A DNA stretch of 32,977 nt, from assembly GCA_003242685.1 (NCBI GenBank), contig QGVD01000043.1:1-32977 (forward strand). The letters run 5' to 3'. This DNA is from Pseudomonadota bacterium. Lineage in GTDB: Bacteria > Pseudomonadota > Gammaproteobacteria > Steroidobacterales > Steroidobacteraceae. Positions 7,552 to 14,673 of the stretch are shown piece after piece (within the stretch, counting starts at the first letter, position 1; the number at the start of each line of letters is the position of its first letter). Under the pieces are notes generated by a model. The model saw only the letters and a list, made by a program, of their open reading frames with translations, made no database searches and had not been told where the DNA came from. The translations under genes and the position numbers were made by a program.

Positions 7552-8294
7552 CGGGCGTCGTGAAAGATGATTCCCAGCGTCATGCGCGAGCCCGAACGCA
7601 CGCGACTCACACCGTGACGCAGCTGCACGCGACGGTAGCCGCGCGCGCCGCGCACCGGCCGTTCACGGACCGCGAAGATCACGCCGTCTCCCTGCTCGAG
7701 CGGCACCACCTCCGCACGCGACTGCATGCGCGGCCATTGTTCCGTGAGCACGAACTCGCCGCCCGTGAAATCGCGCCCCGGCGCGCTCAGGAGAAAAGCG
7801 GCCTGCAGCGGGAAGACGTGCTCGCCGTAGAGATCCTGGTGCAGGCGGTTGTAGTCGCCTTCGACGTACCTGAGCAGCAGCGGCGTCGGGCGTGTCTGGC
7901 CGGCTGCATGACATCGCGCGAGGAAGCTGGCGAGATCCTCGGGGAAGCGCGCCTCGAGACCCAGCACTGCCTGCCAGCGATTGGCGATGGCGGCGAGAAT
8001 CGGATAGAGCGCCTCGCGCATCTGCGCGACGATCCCGGGGAGCGGATAATCGAAGTATCGGTACTCGCCGCGTCCGTAGCCGTGGCGCGCCATCACGACC
8101 TGGCGGCGGAAGCGCGTCTCGTCCGGATAGCACGCCGCGAGCATCGCGCATTCCTCGGGAGTAAGAAGCGCCGGCACGCGCGCGCAGCCGTATTCATCGA
8201 GCTCTCGCTCGATGCGCGGCGCATCGAGCGCGGCGATGCGCTCCGCGATCGTCGCGCCCGCTGCGCGCGTGATGCTGCGAGCCGTCGCGCTCAT
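7548..8294 (-). CDS. 2OG-Fe(II) dioxygenase of the ada-alkB operon
   Basis: The protein has 248 residues and belongs to the prolyl-4-hydroxylase-like superfamily. Iron ligands are His152 and Asp154 (NRLHQDLYG) and His227 (LRHGVS), with Arg237 in GSRMTLGIIFHDAR as the probable 2-oxoglutarate anchor. FTGGEFVLTEQ and EQGDGVIFAV are the usual jelly-roll strands. The N-terminal 80 residues carry an LTPEECAML motif (start of the P4H fold) and an unusual YGRGEYRYFDYPLP loop that may shape substrate choice. It is not an AlkB homolog. Its start overlaps the ada stop as ATGA and its own stop overlaps the alkB start the same way, so it is made in step with both. The target is unknown; the position argues for a role in alkylation damage, perhaps on protein or RNA (inference). 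Confidence 0.9.
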   Translation of the reverse strand: MSATARSITRAAGATIAERIAALDAPRIERELDEYGCARVPALLTPEECAMLAACYPDETRFRRQVVMARHGYGRGEYRYFDYPLPGIVAQMREALYPILAAIANRWQAVLGLEARFPEDLASFLARCHAAGQTRPTPLLLRYVEGDYNRLHQDLYGEHVFPLQAAFLLSAPGRDFTGGEFVLTEQWPRMQSRAEVVPLEQGDGVIFAVRERPVRGARGYRRVQLRHGVSRVRSGSRMTLGIIFHDAR

Positions 8295-9379
8295 TCACCG
8301 GCCTCGCGCTCGAGGAGTCTCCGTTTGCGCTCGACGCCCCAGCGGTAACCCGAGATCCCGCCGTCGATGCGCACGACACGATGGCAGGGAATCGCGACCG
8401 CGAGCGGATTCGACGCACAGGCCTGCGCCACGGCGCGGACCGCGCGCGGTGCTCCGATGCGCGCGGCGAGCTCCGCATAGCTCACCGTCGTTCCAGGAGG
8501 AATCTCGCGCAGCGCCTGCCACACACGGCGCTGGAATGCGGTCCCGCGAAGATCGAGCGGCAGTGAGAATCCCGTGCGCGGTGCCTCGACGAAGCCCACC
8601 ACGGTTGCGACGAGCCGCTCGAAGTCGGCGTCGCCGCCGATGAGCTGCGCCCTCGGGAAACGCCGCTCGAGGTCGCGCACGAGCGCTTCGGGATCTTCGC
8701 CGAGCAGAATCGCGCAGACACCCTTGTCCGTCGCAGCGACCAGGATCGAGCCCAGCGAGCACTCGCCCACGGCGAAGCGGATCGTCTCGCCCGCGCCGCC
8801 CGCGCGGAAGCGCGTCGGTTTCATGCCGATGAGCCGGTCGGCAGCCGCATAGAAGCGGCCGTTGGAGTTGAAGCCGGCTTCGTAGATCGCCTCGGTCACG
8901 GAAGCCGAGCGCGTCAGATGTTCCCGCACGCGCTCCGATCGACGCGCGTCCGCATAGGCCTTGGGCGTGAGTCCCGTCACCGCCTTGAAGATGCGGTGAA
9001 AGTGAAAGCGGCTCATGCCGACCGCTGCCGCGAGCCCCTCGAGACTCGGCGGTTCTTCTGCGGACTCGATCATCCGGCAGGCCTTCGCGACGGCGGCCGC
9101 ATGGCGCTCATCGATGCCGTCCGCGTCGGGCCGGCAGCGGCGGCAGGGACGGAATCCGGCCCGCTCGGCGTCTTCACGCGTGGCATGAAAACGCACGTTC
9201 TCGCGCCGCGGCCGGCGCGCCGAGCAGGACGGCCTGCAGTAAACGCCCGTCGTGCGGACCGAGTAATAGAAGACACCGTCCGCGCGCGGGTCGCGCGTGA
9301 GCACGGCGTCCCAGCGGGCCTCGTCGCTCGCGAACGCCTGCGCCTCCTGCGGTTCGAGTGTCATTGCGGCGATGCTCAT
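8291..9379 (-). CDS. ada: Ada, bifunctional methyltransferase and AraC-type regulator
   Basis: The protein has 362 residues, against 354 for E. coli Ada. The start at 9379 is preceded by GGAAGGA; the upstream in-frame extension lacks any domain. The N-Ada domain has the zinc cysteines Cys48 and Cys52 (YCRPSC) and Cys79 and Cys82 (PCRRC); Cys48 corresponds to the phosphotriester-accepting Cys38 of E. coli. An AraC helix-turn-helix follows (SLEGLAAAVGMSRFHFHRIFK; GLTPKAYADARR). The C-terminal O6-methylguanine methyltransferase domain carries PCHRV with acceptor Cys332. Methylation of the first domain turns the family's regulator into an activator of its own operon. I found no canonical Ada box (AAAGCGCA) in 9380-9602, so the site may differ here. 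It heads the ada/dioxygenase/alkB operon. Confidence 0.96.
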   Translation of the reverse strand: MSIAAMTLEPQEAQAFASDEARWDAVLTRDPRADGVFYYSVRTTGVYCRPSCSARRPRRENVRFHATREDAERAGFRPCRRCRPDADGIDERHAAAVAKACRMIESAEEPPSLEGLAAAVGMSRFHFHRIFKAVTGLTPKAYADARRSERVREHLTRSASVTEAIYEAGFNSNGRFYAAADRLIGMKPTRFRAGGAGETIRFAVGECSLGSILVAATDKGVCAILLGEDPEALVRDLERRFPRAQLIGGDADFERLVATVVGFVEAPRTGFSLPLDLRGTAFQRRVWQALREIPPGTTVSYAELAARIGAPRAVRAVAQACASNPLAVAIPCHRVVRIDGGISGYRWGVERKRRLLEREAGE

Positions 9380-9560
9380 ATCCAGCGTTCCTTCCCGGTA
9401 TCCGGGGTCCTGATGTCTGGAGACCATGTTCTTCGGAGCAGGCCGTGCGGACACTCCGCGTCTTGCTCTCGAATCTCCCCGGGAATCGAGCCAGGAACGT
9501 GCGGGAAGGGTAGCGTAGTCCCCGCCGGCCGGTGGGGCCAGAGCCCCGCGCTCAGGCCGT

Positions 9561-9569
9561 GCTAAAGTT
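9561..9569 (+). promoter_or_regulatory. Extended -10 promoter candidate
   Basis: TGCTAAAGT is an extended -10 element (TG-n-TAAAGT) 33 bp before the ATG of the exported methyltransferase-like gene. No good -35 is visible. A similar GGCCGTGCTAA element occurs upstream of the next gene. Confidence 0.35.
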
Positions 9570-9602
9570 GCGCGGCGTGTGCCGACGTGAGGGGGTATCA
9601 GC

Positions 9603-10337
9603 ATGCTGAAGAGGCACCTGGCCGTGCTCGCCGTGACGGGCTGTTTCTCGCTCTCTCTGGTGCCGCTCGCCTGGGGCGCGGATGCGAGTCTGCCGGCCGG
9701 CGTGGCGGCGGCGATCGCCGACGCTTCGCGCCCCGAGGCCGACAGGCAGCGCGACGCGAACCGCAAGCCGGGTGAGCTCATCGTCTTCGCGGGAATCAAG
9801 GCGGGCGACAAGGTCGTGGACCTGCTGCCCGGCGGCGGCTACTTCACGCGCATCTTCGCGGGCGTCGTCGGGCCCTCGGGACACGTGTATTCCCTCACGC
9901 CGCGCGAGGACGCGAATCTCAAGGCCTGGGCGGCCGAGCGCAGGAACGTCACCTATGCCGTTCAGCCGATGGATCAGCTCGAGGTTCCGGAGCCGGTGGA
10001 CGTCGTGTGGACGTCCCTCAACTATCACGACGTCGTCAACCGCGGCGGAGCGGATGCGCTGAACGCATTCGCGTTCAAGGCCCTGAAGCCGGGCGGAACG
10101 TACATCGTGATCGATCACGCCGCCGGTCCGAATCCCGCGCCGGATGTCACGAGCAAGCTGCATCGCATCGACCCGCAGGTCGTGAAGCAGCAGGTCCAGG
10201 CCGCCGGCTTCGAGCTCGAAGCCGAGAGCGACGTGCTGCGGAATCCCGATGATACGTACACCACCGGCGTCCACGACCCGTCCATCCGCGGGCGGACCGA
10301 TCAGTTCGTTCTCAGGTTCCGCAAGCCGGCACGCTGA
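9603..10337 (+). CDS. Exported class I SAM-methyltransferase-like protein
   Basis: The protein has 244 residues. The ATG at 9603 follows GAGGGGG. A signal peptide (LAVLAVTGCFSLSLVPLAWGA) precedes a Rossmann-type methyltransferase domain: motif I VVDLLPGGGYFTRIF (71-85), motif II SLTPRED, then VDVVWTSLNYHDVV (motif IV) and LKPGGTYIVIDHAAG (motif V/VI). It matches the family of predicted methyltransferases with a GGGY(F/W)T glycine loop that are often annotated with signal peptides. Because S-adenosylmethionine is cytosolic, export is puzzling; it may bind another ligand or the signal may be retained as an anchor. Substrate is unknown. It stands alone, divergent from ada. Confidence 0.85.
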   Translation: MLKRHLAVLAVTGCFSLSLVPLAWGADASLPAGVAAAIADASRPEADRQRDANRKPGELIVFAGIKAGDKVVDLLPGGGYFTRIFAGVVGPSGHVYSLTPREDANLKAWAAERRNVTYAVQPMDQLEVPEPVDVVWTSLNYHDVVNRGGADALNAFAFKALKPGGTYIVIDHAAGPNPAPDVTSKLHRIDPQVVKQQVQAAGFELEAESDVLRNPDDTYTTGVHDPSIRGRTDQFVLRFRKPAR

Positions 10338-10352
10338 GCGCGGGGTCGGCTA

Positions 10353-10366
10353 CCGGCACGTGCCGG
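10353..10366. promoter_or_regulatory. 14-bp perfect palindrome between genes
   Basis: CCGGCACGTGCCGG is perfectly self-complementary. It lies 15 bp after the methyltransferase stop and just ahead of an extended -10 candidate, so it overlaps where the -35 of the next gene would be. It could be an operator or part of a terminator, but it has no loop and no T-tract. Confidence 0.35.
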
Positions 10367-10371
10367 GGCCG

Positions 10372-10380
10372 TGCTAACTT
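10372..10380 (+). promoter_or_regulatory. Extended -10 promoter candidate
   Basis: TGCTAACTT (TG-n-TAACTT) lies 73 bp upstream of the ATG at 10454. The flanking GGCCGTGCTAA matches that upstream of the preceding gene, which supports a real promoter motif. No clear -35. Confidence 0.35.
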
Positions 10381-10453
10381 CGCCGCCAGCCGGGTGCGCG
10401 AGAGTTGCCTCCGGCAACGGTTGACGCGAGCGCATATCGAGAGGGGACGATTG

Positions 10454-11263
10454 ATGATGCCGAGAGTTCGCACTGTCGCCGGCAGAGCATCGAGCCTGTT
10501 CGCGGCGAGCGTCTGCGCACTGATGATGTCTGTCGCGACGGCTGCCGATTCGCCCCCCGATCTCAGCGGCATCTGGACGTGGGATCGGGAAGCGAACCGC
10601 GGCGCCGGCCGCGGGCTGCAGTTGTGGCCCCAGGATCCGCCGTTCACCCCGGAGGCCCGCGAGAAGGTCGCGGCCTACCAGGCGCTGGTCAGGCCTACGG
10701 GTGATACCCCCGGCGGATGGTGCGTGGGGTACGGCATGCCGACGTCCACGCTGAGCTCGGGCGGCTATCCGCTCGAGATCATCCAGCGGCCCGAGCAGAT
10801 CACCATGATCCACGAGGCCCACAACGAGATCCGGCGGATCTACCTCGATGAGCGGAAGAACACCGATCCGAAGGATCTCATTCCCACGCGCAACGGCTTT
10901 TCGGTCGGGCGCTGGGAGGGCGACACGCTGATCGTCGAGACGACGATGCTGAAGGAAGCCGTTGATCAGAGCGCGGCTCACAGCGACGAGGCGCACATCC
11001 TCGAGAAGTACTGGCTGAGCCGCGACGCGAAGGGACGCAAGATCCTGAACCTGGAGCTGACGCTGACCGACCCGCGCTTCTACACGAAGCCCGTCACCGT
11101 CAGGAGAACCTGGGTGGCCGCCGAGCCGGGCACGCGCATGCTCGACTACGAGTGCAACGAGCCCGCCTGGGAGGATCACCTGCGCAAGCTCGCCGAGGAG
11201 GCGCAGAAGAACGAGGAATCGTCCACCGCCGCGGCGCAGGCAGCGGGCGCCGACGCACGCTGA
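10454..11263 (+). CDS. Exported protein of unknown function
   Basis: The protein has 269 residues. The ATG at 10454 follows GAGGGGA; an upstream in-frame start lacks a ribosome site. A signal peptide ends near ATA-ADS. The mature chain begins PPDLSGIWTWDRE, then PPFTPEAREKVAAYQ, a GGWCVGYGMP segment, EIIQRPEQITMIHEAHNEIRRIYLD and NGFSVGRWEGDTLIVETT, and it ends in an Ala-rich tail. I recognise this arrangement (DLSGIW, then IRRIYLD, then GxWEGDTLVVET) from a common family of secreted bacterial proteins whose function is not known. The two cysteines are far apart. The repeated W/Y strands suggest a mostly beta, lipocalin-like shell (inference). It is probably cotranscribed with the DUF6152 gene 33 bp downstream. 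Confidence 0.82.
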   Translation: MMPRVRTVAGRASSLFAASVCALMMSVATAADSPPDLSGIWTWDREANRGAGRGLQLWPQDPPFTPEAREKVAAYQALVRPTGDTPGGWCVGYGMPTSTLSSGGYPLEIIQRPEQITMIHEAHNEIRRIYLDERKNTDPKDLIPTRNGFSVGRWEGDTLIVETTMLKEAVDQSAAHSDEAHILEKYWLSRDAKGRKILNLELTLTDPRFYTKPVTVRRTWVAAEPGTRMLDYECNEPAWEDHLRKLAEEAQKNEESSTAAAQAAGADAR

Positions 11264-11296
11264 GCCCGCCGCGGGCAACGATCGGGGCAACGAGTC

Positions 11297-11668
11297 ATGC
11301 GGAGGATCGTGAAAGTGAACAAGAAGCTGTCGGCACTGGTGTGTGGTCTGTGCCTGAGCGTTTCCGCCGTCGCACATCACTCCGCGGCGCAGTTCGACTT
11401 CCAGAAGCCCGTGCAGGTGACAGGGGTCGTGAAGGAGTTCCGCGCCGCCAATCCGCACATGCACCTGGTGCTGCACGTGAAGGACGAGAAGGGCGAGCGC
11501 GACATCACCTTCGAAGGCCACAGCATGAACAACATCTACCGCTCCGGCTGGCGGCGCGACATGGTGAAGGTCGGCGACACGATCACCGTCACCATCGCGC
11601 CGCGCAAGGACGGAGAGGACGGCGGCTACGTCACGTCCGTGACGACCGCGAGCGGCCAGAAGTTCTGA
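11297..11668 (+). CDS. DUF6152 family exported protein
   Basis: The protein has 123 residues from the ATG at 11297. A GTG at 11315, nine bases after a perfect GGAGG, would give the tidier signal peptide NKKLSALVCGLCLSVSAVA and may be the true start. The mature protein begins HHSAAQFD, followed by the family core VTGVVKEFRAANPHMHLVLHV and a small OB-like beta barrel (DITFEGHSMNNIYRSGW, VKVGDTITVTIAPRKDG, GGYVTSV). Cleavage after AVA would leave His-His at the very N-terminus, which could bind metal (inference). The function is unknown in the family. The last 38 bp overlap the end of the helicase gene on the opposite strand. Confidence 0.87.
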   Translation: MRRIVKVNKKLSALVCGLCLSVSAVAHHSAAQFDFQKPVQVTGVVKEFRAANPHMHLVLHVKDEKGERDITFEGHSMNNIYRSGWRRDMVKVGDTITVTIAPRKDGEDGGYVTSVTTASGQKF

Positions 11669-12821
11669 ACGCCGCAGGGCGCGGTTCCGGCGCCGCCGCC
11701 GGCGTCTCGTATGCCGGCAGCGCGGCGGCCGGAAGCCTGCGTCCGATCAGCTTCTCGATGTCCCTGAGGAGCGGGGTTTCGTCAGGCGACACGAGCGAGA
11801 CCGCGCATCCCGTGCCGCCCGCGCGCGCCGTGCGCCCGATACGGTGCACGTAGTCCTCGGGCACGTTGGGCAGCTCGAAGTTCACGACACGCGGCAGCTC
11901 TCTGATGTCGAGCCCGCGGGCTGCCACTTCCGTCGCCACCAGCACCGTCACCCGGTTTTCCCTGAAGTCGGTCAGCGCGCGCACGCGCGCCGACTGACTC
12001 TTGTTGCCGTGGATCGCGGCGGCACGGATACCTGCAGACTCCAGCTGCTGCGTCAGTCGGTTCGCGCCGTGCTTGGTGCGAGTGAACACCAGCACCTGGC
12101 GCCACTGGCCGTCGCGGATCAGATGCCTCAGCAGATGCCGCTTGTGCTCCTTCGGCACGCGGTAGACGTGCTGCTCGATCCGGTCGGCCGTCGCATTGCG
12201 GGCGGCGACTTCGATCGTCACGGGGTTGCGGAGCAGGCGTCCCGCGAGCTCGCGGATGTCGTCCGAGTACGTGGCCGAGAACATCAGGTTCTGGCGTGAC
12301 GCGGGCAGGAGCTTCAGCACGCGACGGATCGCGTGAATGAACCCCATGTCGAGCATGCGATCGGCCTCGTCGAGGACGAAGCACTGCACGCGAGCGGGAT
12401 CGAGCGCTTTCTGCTCCGCGAGATCGAGCAGGCGGCCCGGCGTGGCGACGAGCAGATCGCAGCCCCTGCGCAGCGCTTCGATCTGCGGATGAATGCCGAC
12501 GCCGCCGAACACGACGACGGTTCGGATGCCGACGTATCTGCCGTAAGCGCGGGCGCTCTCCGCGATCTGCGCGGCGAGCTCGCGGGTCGGCGTGAGCACG
12601 AGCGCGCGCGGCGCGCGGCCGGAAGGATTGCCCAGCTTCTGCAGGATCGGCAGCACGAACGCGGCGGTCTTGCCCGTGCCCGTCTGAGCGCCGGCGAGCA
12701 CGTCGCGCCCGGCCAGCACGGCAGGGATTGCTCTGGACTGAATGGGAGTCGGCGCGGCGTAGCCCTTCTCGGCCACGGCGCGCAGCAGCTCGGGCGTGAG
12801 CCCGAGATCGGAGAAATTCAT
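11631..12821 (-). CDS. rhlE: DEAD-box RNA helicase, RhlE type
   Basis: The protein has 396 residues. The start MNFSDLGL at 12821 is typical of the family; the frame is open 52 codons further but without family sequence. Motifs in order are: Q-motif with PTPIQ (25-29), Walker A AQTGTGKT (45-52), PTRELA, TPGRLLD, DEAD (151-154), SAT (182-184), a second RecA lobe with VLVFTRTK, VLVATEVAARGLDI, and HRIGRTARAG. The lobe arrangement and the short Ala/Pro/Arg/Ser-rich tail fit RhlE, which remodels structured RNA in ribosome assembly and RNA decay, often in the cold. DbpA/SrmB-like RNA-binding tails are absent. The gene symbol is by family resemblance. The ribosome site is weak. Its 3' end overlaps the DUF6152 gene. 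Confidence 0.92.
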   Translation of the reverse strand: MNFSDLGLTPELLRAVAEKGYAAPTPIQSRAIPAVLAGRDVLAGAQTGTGKTAAFVLPILQKLGNPSGRAPRALVLTPTRELAAQIAESARAYGRYVGIRTVVVFGGVGIHPQIEALRRGCDLLVATPGRLLDLAEQKALDPARVQCFVLDEADRMLDMGFIHAIRRVLKLLPASRQNLMFSATYSDDIRELAGRLLRNPVTIEVAARNATADRIEQHVYRVPKEHKRHLLRHLIRDGQWRQVLVFTRTKHGANRLTQQLESAGIRAAAIHGNKSQSARVRALTDFRENRVTVLVATEVAARGLDIRELPRVVNFELPNVPEDYVHRIGRTARAGGTGCAVSLVSPDETPLLRDIEKLIGRRLPAAALPAYETPAAAPEPRPAAFRTSGRSRSSRT

Positions 12822-13053
12822 GTAATGGAGAACCTTGTATGGGCTCGCACCGGCAGCGCGATTCCGGGCTGCAGCGGTCAGGAGCGAGGGATCGTTGGTG
12901 TTGTCGAGTGCGTCGGAAGGACGGAACTTCGAGCGGGCGGGGCGCTGACCGTGCGCCTCGATGTACGCGCGAGGCACTCTACAGGGTGCGCATCTTCCTG
13001 TCCAACGAAAGCGGGTTCACGATGAGGGACGGCAACGTGACGGAGTGCTCACG

Positions 13054-13614
13054 ATGACGAAAAGGGTCCTGCACGGAGTGACGCTCGAGTGCGTTCAGGG
13101 CGACATCACGCGCCAGAGCGACATGGAAGCGATCGTGAACGCGGCAAATGCCGAGCTGCGTCCGGGCGGAGGCGTGGCCGGCGCCATACATCGCGCGGCG
13201 GGTCCCGGGCTCGATGCCGAGTGCCGGCCCCTCGCGCCGATCCGGCCGGGCCAGGCCGTGATCACCGGCGGCCACCGGCTGCCGAACCCCTGGGTGATCC
13301 ACTGTCTCGGGCCGGTCTACGGGCGTGACGAGCCGTCCGACAGGCTTCTCGCCGACTGCTACCGCAATGCGCTGCGCATTGCCGAGGAGAAAGGGATCCG
13401 TTCGATCGCGTTTCCGGCCATCTCGACCGGTGTGTTCGGTTACCCGGTGGAGGAGGCCGCGCGGGTCGCTTTCGATGCGATCCATGCCGAGCTGCCGGAG
13501 CTGCGCACGGTGCGGCACATCCGCTTCGTGCTCTTCGGAGCGTCCGATTTCGCGGTCCACGAGCGTGTGCTCGAGACGCTCGGCGAGTCCGGCGCGCAGG
13601 ACTCGCCGGGCTGA
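13054..13614 (+). CDS. Macro-domain protein, probable ADP-ribosyl hydrolase
   Basis: The protein has 186 residues. The ATG at 13054 follows GGAG at 13042-13045. The whole protein is one macro domain: VQGDIT (14-19, adenine-binding Asp), IVNAANAEL (27-35), GGGVAGAIHRAAG (38-50, phosphate loop), CLGPVYG, and FPAISTGVFGYP (120-131, distal-ribose loop). This closely follows E. coli YmdB, which deacetylates O-acetyl-ADP-ribose and can remove ADP-ribose from proteins. The catalytic-loop Asn and Gly-rich loop are intact, so activity is likely. It is divergent from the helicase. Neither an ADP-ribosyltransferase nor a toxin gene is nearby, so it is not obviously part of a toxin-antitoxin pair. Confidence 0.92.
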   Translation: MTKRVLHGVTLECVQGDITRQSDMEAIVNAANAELRPGGGVAGAIHRAAGPGLDAECRPLAPIRPGQAVITGGHRLPNPWVIHCLGPVYGRDEPSDRLLADCYRNALRIAEEKGIRSIAFPAISTGVFGYPVEEAARVAFDAIHAELPELRTVRHIRFVLFGASDFAVHERVLETLGESGAQDSPG

Positions 13615-13649
13615 ACGGGTATCGCGCAGCGGATCTCGCCGCGCGTGCC

Positions 13650-14498
13650 TCAGTACGGTTCCTGACCGGGGTTCGGATCCTCGAGCGGGAAGGTCTGAGC
13701 GCCGCTCGAGGAGGACGGAGCCGTTGCGGGCGCGGGCGCCGGAGCGCCGGACGAGGGCGCAGTACCCGAGGAAGGCGTCGCGCTCGCCGCGCGCTCGGTC
13801 GATCCGGTGCTCGTCGCGACGGCCGCGAGGAAGCGCTGGACCAGCGGCGCATCCGTCGTCACGCTGCCGTTGATGATGTCCGAGGCGGTCGTGCCGCGCT
13901 TCCGATAGAAGCGCCCGTTCGCACCGTCATCGATCGTGATCGCCGTGCCGTCGAGCGCAACACCGGCGAAGAGGCCGCGGCTGCGCGAGTAGGAGTACAC
14001 CTCGGCGGTGAAGCTGGCATCGGTCGCCGCCGACGCCTGGCGGCCTACCGGACCCGCGGCCACGGAGGCATCGGCACCCAGGGTCAGCTTGCCGTCCGTG
14101 ATGCCCTCGATGCCCTTGCGGGTGGTGAAGACGAGCACGACATCGGTCGACTGGACGCCGAGCTGCCAGCCGACGCTGCCACCCGTGAGGGTGATGAAGA
14201 TCGGGTTCGTGAAGCGGCCGTTCTTGTCGCGCACGACGAGCACGCCCTTGCCGCGGCGTCCGCCGGCGATGAACGCCACCTTCGTGACGTCGGGAATCAC
14301 CGCGATGCCGTAGGCACGCTCGAGGAGCCGGTCCGGGATGTACTGGTCGCGCGACTGGCGCAGCTCTTCGAGCACCTGGCTCGCCAGCAGGAGCCGCGCT
14401 TCCTCGCGCGCCTGGGCCCGGGCAGCCGGCGCGGCCAGCACCGAGGCCAGCACGGCCAGGACCGAAAACACGCTCAACAGACTGAGGCGGCTGCGCAT
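13650..14498 (-). CDS. SYLF-domain (Ysc84-like) lipid-binding protein
   Basis: The protein has 282 residues. GAGGGGATCC precedes the ATG. A signal peptide (LSVFSVLAVLASVLAAPAARA) is followed by a SYLF/Ysc84 domain: IPDRLLERAYGIAVIPDVTKVAFIAGG, RGKGVLVVRD, NGRFTNPIFITLTGGSVGWQLGVQSTDVVLVF, GKLTLGADASVAAGPVGR, and YSRSRGLFAGVALDGTAI. These are the family's landmark strings; eukaryotic and bacterial members bind phosphoinositides or other lipids. The last ~65 residues are a Ser/Ala/Pro/Thr-rich low-complexity tail, probably disordered. It is usually a periplasmic or envelope-stress-associated protein. It stands alone, divergent from apbE. Confidence 0.93.
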   Translation of the reverse strand: MRSRLSLLSVFSVLAVLASVLAAPAARAQAREEARLLLASQVLEELRQSRDQYIPDRLLERAYGIAVIPDVTKVAFIAGGRRGKGVLVVRDKNGRFTNPIFITLTGGSVGWQLGVQSTDVVLVFTTRKGIEGITDGKLTLGADASVAAGPVGRQASAATDASFTAEVYSYSRSRGLFAGVALDGTAITIDDGANGRFYRKRGTTASDIINGSVTTDAPLVQRFLAAVATSTGSTERAASATPSSGTAPSSGAPAPAPATAPSSSSGAQTFPLEDPNPGQEPY

Positions 14499-14661
14499 CG
14501 TGGGATCCCCTCAATAATGTGTCTTGTCTCTGAACGCCGACAGTCTCGGGAGCCGCGGCGACGACCGTGCGCGAAGCTTACTCCACGAGGGCGGCGTGGC
14601 AAGCCGAAATTGCGGAAGCGACCGTTCTCGCGCGCCCGTTTCCGCGGACGGGCGAGGCAAC

Positions 14662-14667
14662 GATAAT
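14662..14667 (+). promoter_or_regulatory. -10 element giving a probable leaderless apbE mRNA
   Basis: GATAAT ends seven bases before the A of the apbE ATG, so transcription would start at or next to the start codon. There is no Shine-Dalgarno sequence between them (GCGCCC). A matching -35 is not convincing (TTTCCG at 14639-14644). Confidence 0.4.
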
Positions 14668-14673
14668 GCGCCC

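Noticed and set aside
9380..9811. N-terminal extension of Ada
   Set aside because: About 144 residues of Ala/Arg/Pro-rich sequence without a domain; the protein from 9379 has family length and a ribosome site.
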